A DNA stretch of 8,456 nt from a bacterium. GTDB lineage: Bacteria; Pseudomonadota; Gammaproteobacteria; Burkholderiales; Burkholderiaceae_C. Each line of letters begins with the position of its first letter. The stretch's first letter is position 1. The notes under the pieces are model-generated. The model was not told where the DNA came from, made no database searches, and worked only from the letters and a program-made list of their open reading frames with translations. The position numbers and the translations under genes are program-made. The stretch lies in the NCBI GenBank assembly GCA_030824095.1, contig JAVBYK010000507.1, positions 1 through 8,456 of the forward strand. The letters run 5' to 3'. This document shows, one piece after another, positions 1-6,529 of this stretch.

Positions 1-273
1 CGCATGAAGCTCAATATCTCCAAGGTCGAGTACAACGAGTTCACCGTGGTGATCATCCTGAACATCCGCGGAACGGTGATTGGCGCGGTGGTGGACGCGG
101 TGTCCGATGTGGTGACGCTGGATGCCAAGATGATCAAGCCCGCTCCGCAGTTCGAGTCGGCCATCGATTCCCGTTTCATTCTGGGGCTGGCCAACGTGGG
201 CGACCGCATGCTCATCGTCATGAACATGGAAGCCCTGCTCAGCAACGCCGAGCTGGGCATGATGCCGTCTTAG
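1..273 (+). CDS. cheW: Chemotaxis coupling protein CheW, C-terminal part (5' end outside window)
   Basis: CheW is a cytoplasmic scaffold that links methyl-accepting chemotaxis receptors to the kinase CheA. The frame is open from base 1 (an Arg codon precedes the Met at base 4) and ends with TAG at 271-273, so about 90 codons are visible. The Met at base 4 is probably internal: in CheW proteins the stretch KVEYNEFTVVIILN lies mid-protein after a 'DLR-K' segment, and here the visible R-M-K-L matches that position. The visible part holds the alternating beta strands of the CheW fold (VVIILN, VIGAVVDAVSDVV), the IKPAP turn, and the closing helix with ERM/DRMLI-type residues (here DRMLIVMNMEALLS). 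Length and ending are normal for the family. It converges on the lipid operon with only seven bases between stop codons and has no functional link to it. Identity is confident; only the 5' part is missing. Confidence 0.93.
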   Translation, partial: RMKLNISKVEYNEFTVVIILNIRGTVIGAVVDAVSDVVTLDAKMIKPAPQFESAIDSRFILGLANVGDRMLIVMNMEALLSNAELGMMPS

Positions 274-280
274 GCATCCC

Positions 281-1699
281 TCATTTTTCCGGCTGCGTTT
301 TCCTGCGCGCAGTCTTGCGCGCCTTGGCGGCTGGCGCACCCAGGCCCAAAGCGCCTTCGAGTTCCGTGATGGCGTTGTGCGTGTAGTCCAGCATGCGCTG
401 CAGGGCGGGTACCGAGCGGCGGCAGGCAATGTAGCCAAAACCCAGGTTGTCACCATAGCCGCTGATGGTGATGTTCAGCGCCAGGTAGTGGGTGGGAATG
501 GACACCGGGTACACCTCGTCCAGTCGTGCGCCATTCAGGAACAGCTTCTCCCGTGGCCCCGGTACATTGGAAATCACCAGGTTGAACAGGGGGTGCTTCT
601 CCGCCGTTCCGGTCACGATGCCGGCTCCCAGGGGTGAAATCGAGGTGATGCCATGCGCCATTTTTTGCAGACGCGGCATCTTGGTCAGCCGCTCCTTGGC
701 CTGTGAGGTGGAGTCCACAATGTGTTGCAGACGCTTCAACGGATCGGCAAGGTGCGTGCCCAGGCTGGCCAGCAGCAGGGACACCTGATTGCCCCCGGCA
801 TCGGTCTCGCCATGCAGGGACACTGGCACCATGGCAACCAACGGTTTTTTGGGTAACTTGGCCTGCGCGATCAGATACTCACGCAACGCGCCGGCACAGA
901 TGGCCAGTGTCACATCATTGACCGTGGCACCCGTGGCCTCGCCAATTCGCCGGAGACGTGCCAGGGAATAGGACTGCGACGCAAACCGGCGCGAGCCCGA
1001 TATCTCCACGTTGAACGGTGTCGGTGGCGCCTGGAAGGGCAGGGCAGTTGCGCCATCCGCATAGGCGGCGCGCACGATGTCCCATAGGCCGCTGCCCACT
1101 CCGGGCAATATCTCCTTGCCCGCCTTGGCCAGGTTGCCAAGCTGTTCCAGCAACCCGGGCGCCGTCGCCTTGCGCCGTGCGGTGGGGTGTTGCTTGAAGG
1201 GCAGCGCCCAAACGGGCGCCTTGTGATCGGTGGCATTGACGGACATGGCATTGGCCACCATGCGCGCGCCGGTCACTCCGTCGATCAGCGCGTGGTGCAT
1301 CTTGCTGTAGGTGGCAAAGCGCCCACCCGGTAGGCCTTCGATCACGTAGGTTTCCCACAGCGGGCGGTTGCGGTCCAGCAGGTTGCCATGAATGCGCGAC
1401 ACCATGGCCAGCAATTCTCGGATGCGCCCCGGTTGGGGCAGGGCGACGTGGCGCAGGTGGTAGTCCAGCTCAAACTCTTCGTCTTCCTCCCAGTACCACA
1501 GGCCCATGCGCAGAACCGGGCGCAGATTGAATGGTGCAACGGCCTTGGCGTGCTTGCTCCAGTCGGCCAGCAGTTTGCTGACGTAATCGGGAGCAGAGCC
1601 GGGCGGGGGCGTGTAGATGTTCAGGCCCGCCACATGCATGGGCTGATTGCGGGTCTCCATCCACAGGAAGGCGGAATCCGTTGGACTGAGTGCTTGCAT
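281..1699 (-). CDS. Wax ester synthase / diacylglycerol acyltransferase (WS/DGAT family)
   Basis: This bifunctional family transfers the acyl group of acyl-CoA to a fatty alcohol (wax ester) or diacylglycerol (triacylglycerol), usually at the inner membrane face or lipid-body surface. The 472-residue protein has the usual family length. Motifs seen: N-terminal LSPTDSAFLWMETRNQPMHV (residues 4-23), PLWE (113-116), the catalytic HHALIDG (135-141, an HHxxxDG motif with His136 as expected base), ND at 261-262, and SNVPGP near 377-382. The start at 1699 was chosen because the family motif begins just after it and a GAGAAG ribosome site (1709-1714) lies nine bases upstream; the open frame extends to 1822 but that extension has no family character and runs into the upstream gene. 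The C-terminus is a Lys/Arg-rich tail (KARKTARRKTQ), plausibly membrane or DNA/lipid-surface binding (inference). It is the last gene of the operon, 13 bases after the PF10118-type gene. Substrate preference (wax ester or triacylglycerol) cannot be read from sequence. Confidence 0.93.
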   Translation of the reverse strand: MQALSPTDSAFLWMETRNQPMHVAGLNIYTPPPGSAPDYVSKLLADWSKHAKAVAPFNLRPVLRMGLWYWEEDEEFELDYHLRHVALPQPGRIRELLAMVSRIHGNLLDRNRPLWETYVIEGLPGGRFATYSKMHHALIDGVTGARMVANAMSVNATDHKAPVWALPFKQHPTARRKATAPGLLEQLGNLAKAGKEILPGVGSGLWDIVRAAYADGATALPFQAPPTPFNVEISGSRRFASQSYSLARLRRIGEATGATVNDVTLAICAGALREYLIAQAKLPKKPLVAMVPVSLHGETDAGGNQVSLLLASLGTHLADPLKRLQHIVDSTSQAKERLTKMPRLQKMAHGITSISPLGAGIVTGTAEKHPLFNLVISNVPGPREKLFLNGARLDEVYPVSIPTHYLALNITISGYGDNLGFGYIACRRSVPALQRMLDYTHNAITELEGALGLGAPAAKARKTARRKTQPEK

Positions 1700-1712
1700 G
1701 GTTCGGGGCTTC

Positions 1713-2537
1713 TCAGGCGGGTCGTGCAACCACTGCGTACTGCTGCTGGTTGTCCTGCAGCCACTGGGCCGAGCGCGACGTATCCTGCTGGCGCGGATGG
1801 AAGTCGGCGGCCTTGTAGGCATTCCACAGTGCGTAGCTGCCGCGGATCATGCCGTCCCTCGCAAACAGCAGCCTGGCCGCACTGCGCCAGGTGCTCCATT
1901 GGAACAGGGAGCCGTCGTGCCAGAGGTTGCGCACCGTCTGGCGCGTGATGTCCATGGCAAAGGTCCAGGTGATGTAGCGCAGCAGGCGCAGGCGCCAGCG
2001 TTCGCTGCCCTGCAGAGCCTTGTAGACATCAAAGGCCGTGCTGCAGTGTTCGGCCTCTTCCGCGGCGTGCCACATCCACAGGGTTTGCAGGCGCGGCTGC
2101 GCGCCCTCCAGGGCCTCGGGGTGGCGAAACATCCAGTCGGCAAAGATCGCGGTCAGGTGCTCGGTGGCGGCCGTGGCCGCCACATGGATGCGTACATCCA
2201 GATGCGCGTTCTGCTGGATGCGTCGGGTGGCGCGCCGCTCCAGTTCATTGTCAAAGCCTTGTGTTTGCAGGTGCCCATTGAACAGGCTGTGGATGCGCCG
2301 GTGCGTGGCCTCCTGGCCGACAAAGCCCTGCACCTCGGCCGCAAAGCGCTGGCGCTGCTCTTCGGGAAGCTCTTTCAGCCCCGCGCGTACCGAATCCATG
2401 AAGTACTGCTCGCCCACGGGGAAGCTCATGGACAGGGCGCTGAAGAAGGCCGAACGGAAGGCATCGCCCCCATTCCAGCGGGCCGGCAATGGAGCGGCCA
2501 TGTCGATCAAAAGCCTGCGTACAACGAGGTCGGTCAT
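1713..2537 (-). CDS. COG3687/PF10118-type 'metal-dependent hydrolase' with ferritin-like di-iron residue pattern
   Basis: A 274-residue, mostly helical protein resembling the family named 'predicted metal-dependent hydrolase' (COG3687/PF10118); no biochemical role is firmly known to me. The start at 2537 gives MTDLVVRRLLIDM, has an AGGA ribosome site at 2546-2549 (eight bases away), and overlaps the upstream hydrolase stop as ATGA; the 23-residue extension to 2606 is not family-like. Visible acidic/His residues are Glu43 (VGEQYF), Glu76-x-x-His79 (QEATH) with His83, Glu126 (TEHL), and Glu161-x-x-His164 (AEEAEHC). The order E, ExxH, E, ExxH is that of ferritin-like di-iron four-helix proteins, so an oxygen-using oxidase, hydroxylase or desaturase role is as plausible as hydrolysis (inference). 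No signal peptide is evident. Sitting between a lipase-like gene and the WS/DGAT, it probably acts on a lipid or acyl substrate. Family call is good; activity is open. Confidence 0.82.
   Translation of the reverse strand: MTDLVVRRLLIDMAAPLPARWNGGDAFRSAFFSALSMSFPVGEQYFMDSVRAGLKELPEEQRQRFAAEVQGFVGQEATHRRIHSLFNGHLQTQGFDNELERRATRRIQQNAHLDVRIHVAATAATEHLTAIFADWMFRHPEALEGAQPRLQTLWMWHAAEEAEHCSTAFDVYKALQGSERWRLRLLRYITWTFAMDITRQTVRNLWHDGSLFQWSTWRSAARLLFARDGMIRGSYALWNAYKAADFHPRQQDTSRSAQWLQDNQQQYAVVARPA
2534..2537 (-). promoter_or_regulatory. ATGA stop-start overlap (translational coupling)
   Basis: The TGA stop of the alpha/beta hydrolase gene (2536-2534) shares bases with the ATG of the PF10118-type gene (2537-2535). 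An AGGA ribosome site for the second gene lies inside the first gene's end at 2546-2549. This arrangement fixes the start of the PF10118-type gene and suggests the two proteins are made in linked amounts. Confidence 0.8.
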
Positions 2538-3436
2538 GGGGTGTGTCCTGGTTGAAGGTCGGAGAGCTGTTCGCGCACCCAGGCCATCACAGATGCATCC
2601 GTGCACATCTGCAGGTGCCCTATGCCCTTGAAGACCGTGGGCTCCAGTCCTGGCAGCACCTGGGCGCGCTGGGGGTAGACGATGTTGTCCTGGGGTGTCA
2701 GCGCAATGCGGATCAGGGCACGGGTGGCGTCCGTCTCACTGGCGCTGAGATCGGCCAGCCAAGGGCTTTGCCAGAGCATTTGCCGGCCATTGGGTGTGCG
2801 GGTGCCCGGCTCAATCTGTGTGCCGGCGTGGGGTGTGCCCAGGGTCAGCACGCGGGCCACCCGCTCGGTTCCATGGACACGCATCCAGGCGCGAATGGCC
2901 AGTCCCCCCATGCTGTGGCCCACCAATGCCACCTTGGGAGCACCTGTCTGCTGGCAGAGGTCGACGACCGCCGCTTCGACAATGGGCGCGTAACTGTCGA
3001 TGGAGGTGAACAGCGGCTCCAGGTTCACCGCCAGCACGGTATGCCCCTGGGCACGCAAGACACTGGCCATGTCATCCCAGATGCGGTGGTTGCACAGGTA
3101 GCCATGCACCAGAACGACCGGTATGCGCGCCGGTGTTTCGGTCGCCGGTAGCGCGACGGGCGCAGCCATCGACCAGGGCTGGCGTAGCAGGAAAATGTGC
3201 AGCCCCGCCACGAACTCACCGAAGAGGGCCTGCCACCATTGAGCAACAGGCTCGTCGGATCTGGACTTCAGGGCCGTGTACACATCCACCAGCAGCATGG
3301 TGGCCAGCGGAAACAGCATGCCACCAGCCAGCGCGCGCCACAACGGCACATGGGTTGCGGGGAGCAGCCACAGGCCAACCGCAGCACCGGTCAGCACCTG
3401 AATCAGGATTGTGAAGCGCAACAGTCGGGCGAGCAT
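2534..3436 (-). CDS. Alpha/beta hydrolase, lipase-like, with N-terminal membrane segments
   Basis: A 300-residue serine hydrolase of the lipase/esterase type, expected to cleave an ester. The N-terminus carries two hydrophobic stretches, about residues 8-26 and 35-52, consistent with a membrane anchor or hairpin rather than a cleaved signal. The catalytic domain starts near residue 104 with VVLVHGYLCN (HG at 111-112, oxyanion region). The nucleophile elbow is GHSMGG (173-178, Ser175); LGTPHAGT (199-206) is typical of lipases; likely acid Asp250 (PQDN) and catalytic His274 (GIGHLQM) complete the triad. The start at 3436 has an AGGGA ribosome site at 3444-3448, seven bases upstream. The stop overlaps the next gene's start by four bases (ATGA), which implies translational coupling. 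In context it could release fatty acids from storage esters or act as an acylglycerol lipase; a polyhydroxyalkanoate- or phospholipid-directed esterase cannot be excluded. Fold and triad are seen; substrate is inferred. Confidence 0.87.
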   Translation of the reverse strand: MLARLLRFTILIQVLTGAAVGLWLLPATHVPLWRALAGGMLFPLATMLLVDVYTALKSRSDEPVAQWWQALFGEFVAGLHIFLLRQPWSMAAPVALPATETPARIPVVLVHGYLCNHRIWDDMASVLRAQGHTVLAVNLEPLFTSIDSYAPIVEAAVVDLCQQTGAPKVALVGHSMGGLAIRAWMRVHGTERVARVLTLGTPHAGTQIEPGTRTPNGRQMLWQSPWLADLSASETDATRALIRIALTPQDNIVYPQRAQVLPGLEPTVFKGIGHLQMCTDASVMAWVREQLSDLQPGHTP

Positions 3437-3448
3437 GCAGTAGTCCCT

Positions 3449-4285
3449 TTAGCGTTTGGCCATGGTGCGCAAGCGTTTGCCAATGCGCGTCACCCAGGCG
3501 GATGAGCGACTGGGCGCCAGGCGGAACAGAAAGTCCATGAACTTGGCGTCCGCTCCGATCAGCACCCGGGTTTTGCCGGACTCAATGGCCGCAATGATGA
3601 CACGGGCTGCCTCCTCGGGTGTAGTGCGGGCTACCTTCAAAAAGTTGTCCCGCGCCTCCTGGTCGCTGTCGGCCACCATGCGGGAGTCGGTGATGCGCGC
3701 CTTGTTGGCGATATTGGTCCGTATGCCGCCCGGGTGCACGCACAGTACCCGCACCGGTGTGTCGCGCAGTTCCTCGCGCAGCGCATCGCTGAAACCCCGC
3801 ACGGCCGCCTTGGCCGCGTTGTAGATGCTCTGCGTGGGCATGGAGATCATCGCGAAGATACTGGAGATGTTGACCAGCAATGCCTCGGGGCGGCTGCGCA
3901 ACTGCGGCAGAAACGCCTGGCAACCATGCACCACACCCCAGAAGTTGATGTTCATCAGCCAGTGGGCGTCGCGGGTCTGCACACCCTCCACCGGCGCGAT
4001 CAGGCCGACTCCGGCATTGTTGATGACCACATCCGCCGGCCCCAGTTGTGCGGCAGTTCGGGCCGCCAACTGGTGGATGGCTTCTTCGCTGCCGGTGTCG
4101 GTCAGGCTGGTATGACAGTCACAGCCCGTAGCGCGCAACGCCGTGGCGACCCGCTCCAGACCGGGGGCGTCCACGTCGGCCAGCATCAGCCGCGCGCCCT
4201 TGCGAGCCAGGCCTGCTGCCAGCGCAGCCCCGATGCCCGATGCTGCACCGGTGATGACTACGACCTTGCCCTGCAGGGTGCGCAT
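3449..4285 (-). CDS. Short-chain dehydrogenase/reductase (classical SDR), possibly acting on lipid alcohol, aldehyde or acyl-CoA
   Basis: A 278-residue classical SDR that oxidises or reduces an alcohol/carbonyl with a nicotinamide cofactor. Seen: cofactor loop TGAASGIG (12-19), acidic Asp37 at the end of strand 2 (favouring NAD over NADP by family rule), NNAG (89-92), Asn114 of the NFWG motif, Ser141/142 (NISS), and the catalytic Tyr155-x3-Lys159 (YNAAK), followed by HPGGIRT (184-190). The C-terminal tail beyond about residue 222 (TPEEAARVIIAAIESGKTRV, then a hydrophobic/basic end) resembles SDRs that occur beside lipid and monooxygenase genes, and also recalls the tail layout of Acinetobacter Acr1-type acyl-CoA reductases (from memory, not aligned). 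The start at 4285 gives a normal N-terminus, but the ribosome site is weak: only AGGC overlapping the TAG stop of the upstream fadB-like gene 12 bases away, so coupling by reinitiation is plausible. The exact substrate is unknown. Confidence 0.88.
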   Translation of the reverse strand: MRTLQGKVVVITGAASGIGAALAAGLARKGARLMLADVDAPGLERVATALRATGCDCHTSLTDTGSEEAIHQLAARTAAQLGPADVVINNAGVGLIAPVEGVQTRDAHWLMNINFWGVVHGCQAFLPQLRSRPEALLVNISSIFAMISMPTQSIYNAAKAAVRGFSDALREELRDTPVRVLCVHPGGIRTNIANKARITDSRMVADSDQEARDNFLKVARTTPEEAARVIIAAIESGKTRVLIGADAKFMDFLFRLAPSRSSAWVTRIGKRLRTMAKR

Positions 4286-4297
4286 GGTGTGGGCGGC

Positions 4298-6469
4298 CTA
4301 GTATTGCGGCTGGTACTTGCGGATCGCGGCCTTCACCGCATCGGTCAGCGCAAAGCCGGCGCCAAACTTCTGCGCCAGTTCGGCCGCACGCGCCTCGAAA
4401 GCCTCAATGCCCATGCCGTAGATGAACTGCATGGCGCCGCCGGTCCAGGCCGGAAAACCAATGCCGAAGATGGAGCCGATGTTGGCGTCGTGCACCGTGG
4501 TCAAGACGTTTTCGCTCAAGCACCGGGCAGTCTCCACCGCCTGGCGGAACAGCAATCGGTCTTTCAGGTCGGTGATATTCCACTGGGCATCAGCCTTCTC
4601 GAACAGCGGCTTGAGCTGGGGCCACAGGAACTTTTTCGCACCCTTCTCGGCGGGGTATTCGTAGAAGCCGCCGCCAGCCGCACGTCCGGCGCGGCCCAGC
4701 TCGGTCACCATGCGCCGCGCAATGGCTTCGCCGGGCGACGGCGTGTAGGTCTTGCCCTCGGCAGCGTAGTCGGCCTGGGTCTGATCCATGACGTGCACGC
4801 TGAGCGATAGCGAGGTCTCGTCAATGACGGCCAGCGGCCCGACCGGCATACCGCACTGAATGCCGGCGTTCTCGATGGCTGCGGCGGGGATGCCTTCGCC
4901 CAGCATCGCAATGCCTTCCATCACGAAGGTGCCAAATACGCGGCTGGTGAAGAAGCCGCGCGAATCATTGACGACGATGGGCATCTTGCCAATGGCCTGC
5001 ACATAGTCATAGGCGCGTGCCACGGTCTCGTCGTCAGTCTGCTTGCCGCGGATGATTTCCACCAGCTGCATCTTGTCCACCGGGCTGAAGAAGTGGATGC
5101 CGATGAACTTCTCCGGCGCGCTGCTTGCCGTGGCCAGGCCGGTGATGGGCAGTGTGGAGGTGTTGGAGGCAAAGAAGCCACCTGGCGCCAACATGGGTTC
5201 GGACTCCTTGGTCACCCGGGCCTTGAGTTCGCGGTTCTCGAACACGGCCTCAATGATCAGGTCGCAGCCCTGCAGGTCGTCTACCTTGGCAGTGGGCTGG
5301 ATGCGGGCCAGGATTTCGGCCTGCTTGTCGGCTGTCATGCGGCCCTTGTCCACCCGGCCCTGGGTGATCTTGGCGCTGTAGCTCTTGCCCAGGTCGGCCT
5401 TCTCCTGGCTCACGTCTTTCAGGACGGTGGCAATGCCTTTGCTGGCCTGCGAATAGGCGATGCCCGCACCCATCATGCCGGCGCCCAGCAGGCCGACCTT
5501 GGTGGGTTTGAAGCGCGGCACGTCCTTGGGTCGGCTTTGTCCGCTCTTGATGGCGTTGAGGTTGAAGAAGAAGGTGTTGATCATGGCCTTGGCGTTGGTC
5601 CCGGTCATGAGCTTGGCCAACGCCCGGCTCTCCAGGCGCAGCGCAGTTTCGATGTCCACCTGCAAGCCTTCGACCATGCAGGCCATGATGGCTTCGGGCG
5701 CGGGGTACAGGCCACGGGTCTGCTTCTTGATCATGGCCGGGGCCACGACCAGCATCTGCGCCACGGCGGGCGAGGAGGGCAGGCCGCCGGGCACCTTGTA
5801 GCCCTTGGCTTCCCAAGGGTGCTGTGCGCTGGGGTTGGCGGCGATCCAGGCCAGGGCGCGGGTTTTCATTTCAGCGGCAGCGTTGTCGCCGGGCGCGACC
5901 AGGTCGTGCACCAGGCCCAGGCCTTTGGCATCGGCGGGGCTGAACAGCTTGCCCTCAACCAGATAGGGCTGGGCACCCATCAGGCCCAGGTGGCGCGTCA
6001 TCTTGGTCACGCCGCTGGCGCCGGGCAGCAGGCCCAGCGTCACCTCGGGCAGGCCAAACTGGGTCTTGGGCGAGTCGATGGCAATGCGGTGGTGGCCGAT
6101 CAAGGCCACCTCCCAGCCGCCGCCCAGCGCCGTCCCGTTGAGCAGGCTGACCACCGGCTTGCCCAGGGTTTCCAGAAAGCGCATGTTCTTTTTCAGGCGC
6201 TCGATTTCGGCGTAGACCTTCTGCGCGTCGGCGGGCGTGATGCGCATGGTGGCCTTGAGGTCGGCGCCGGCAAAGAAGGTGCTCTTGGCGGAGGCCAGCA
6301 GGATGCCTTGGATGGCGTCTTTGTCCTGGGCGACCTGCGCCGCGACGTCGGCCATGTCGTCCTGCCACTGCAGGCACATGGTGTTGACGGGGGAGTTGGG
6401 TTCGTCAAAGGTGATGGTGGCAATGCCCATACCGTTGATGTTTTCCAGGGAGTATTGGATGGTTTTCAT
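4298..6469 (-). CDS. fadB: Fatty acid oxidation complex alpha subunit: enoyl-CoA hydratase / 3-hydroxyacyl-CoA dehydrogenase (FadB/FadJ-like)
   Basis: A 723-residue two-domain beta-oxidation enzyme that hydrates trans-2-enoyl-CoA and oxidises the L-3-hydroxyacyl-CoA with NAD+. The crotonase domain (about 1-200) has the oxyanion motif FAGAD (66-70), GTALGGGWE with catalytic Glu120, and PEVTLGLLPG with catalytic Glu142. The dehydrogenase half (from about 322) has the NAD loop GAGMMGAGIA (329-338), SNTSTL (435-440, Ser438), the signature HFFSPVDKMQLVEIIRG with His459 and Glu471, and a C-terminal domain with GFPAWTGG (671-678). Length fits FadB/FadJ. One oddity: the position of the conserved Asn in GFxxNR is Ser509 (GFFTSR). 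The start at 6469 aligns with the domain start, though no good ribosome site precedes it. It lies 60 bases after the thiolase gene, its expected beta subunit. Whether it is a true orthologue of fadB or of fadJ was not determined; the symbol is functional. Confidence 0.95.
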   Translation of the reverse strand: MKTIQYSLENINGMGIATITFDEPNSPVNTMCLQWQDDMADVAAQVAQDKDAIQGILLASAKSTFFAGADLKATMRITPADAQKVYAEIERLKKNMRFLETLGKPVVSLLNGTALGGGWEVALIGHHRIAIDSPKTQFGLPEVTLGLLPGASGVTKMTRHLGLMGAQPYLVEGKLFSPADAKGLGLVHDLVAPGDNAAAEMKTRALAWIAANPSAQHPWEAKGYKVPGGLPSSPAVAQMLVVAPAMIKKQTRGLYPAPEAIMACMVEGLQVDIETALRLESRALAKLMTGTNAKAMINTFFFNLNAIKSGQSRPKDVPRFKPTKVGLLGAGMMGAGIAYSQASKGIATVLKDVSQEKADLGKSYSAKITQGRVDKGRMTADKQAEILARIQPTAKVDDLQGCDLIIEAVFENRELKARVTKESEPMLAPGGFFASNTSTLPITGLATASSAPEKFIGIHFFSPVDKMQLVEIIRGKQTDDETVARAYDYVQAIGKMPIVVNDSRGFFTSRVFGTFVMEGIAMLGEGIPAAAIENAGIQCGMPVGPLAVIDETSLSLSVHVMDQTQADYAAEGKTYTPSPGEAIARRMVTELGRAGRAAGGGFYEYPAEKGAKKFLWPQLKPLFEKADAQWNITDLKDRLLFRQAVETARCLSENVLTTVHDANIGSIFGIGFPAWTGGAMQFIYGMGIEAFEARAAELAQKFGAGFALTDAVKAAIRKYQPQY

Positions 6470-6529
6470 GGTGCTATCAAGTTAGGAGCGTTTTACGCAA
6501 TATCGACGAGGGCTAGAGGGCAATTTGAC
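6470..6529 (-). other. 60-base spacer between fadA-like and fadB-like genes
   Basis: This is the longest gap inside the operon. It lacks a convincing ribosome site for the fadB-like gene, has no clear promoter, and contains only a weak four-base-pair hairpin (GCGT-AAA-ACGC on the - strand, near 6488-6498). A processing or attenuation role is possible but nothing in the sequence demands one. Confidence 0.4.

Noticed and set aside
303..312. Perfect palindrome CTGCGCGCAG near the 3' end of the WS/DGAT gene, considered as a terminator or operator.
   Set aside because: It is inside coding sequence, has no following T run on either strand, and short GC palindromes are expected by chance in this composition.
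1700..1822. A 41-residue N-terminal extension of the WS/DGAT frame.
   Set aside because: The extension is Arg/Thr/Ser-rich, overlaps the end of the upstream gene, and the family's conserved start LSPTD follows the Met at 1699, which has its own ribosome site.
1647..2555. A 302-codon + strand frame opposite the PF10118-type gene.
   Set aside because: No family resemblance, while the - strand frame has consistent family motifs, a ribosome site and operon spacing.
3734..4810. A 358-codon + strand frame opposite the SDR and the end of the fadB-like gene.
   Set aside because: Low-information His/Gln/Gly-rich translation without domain character and lying across two real genes on the other strand.
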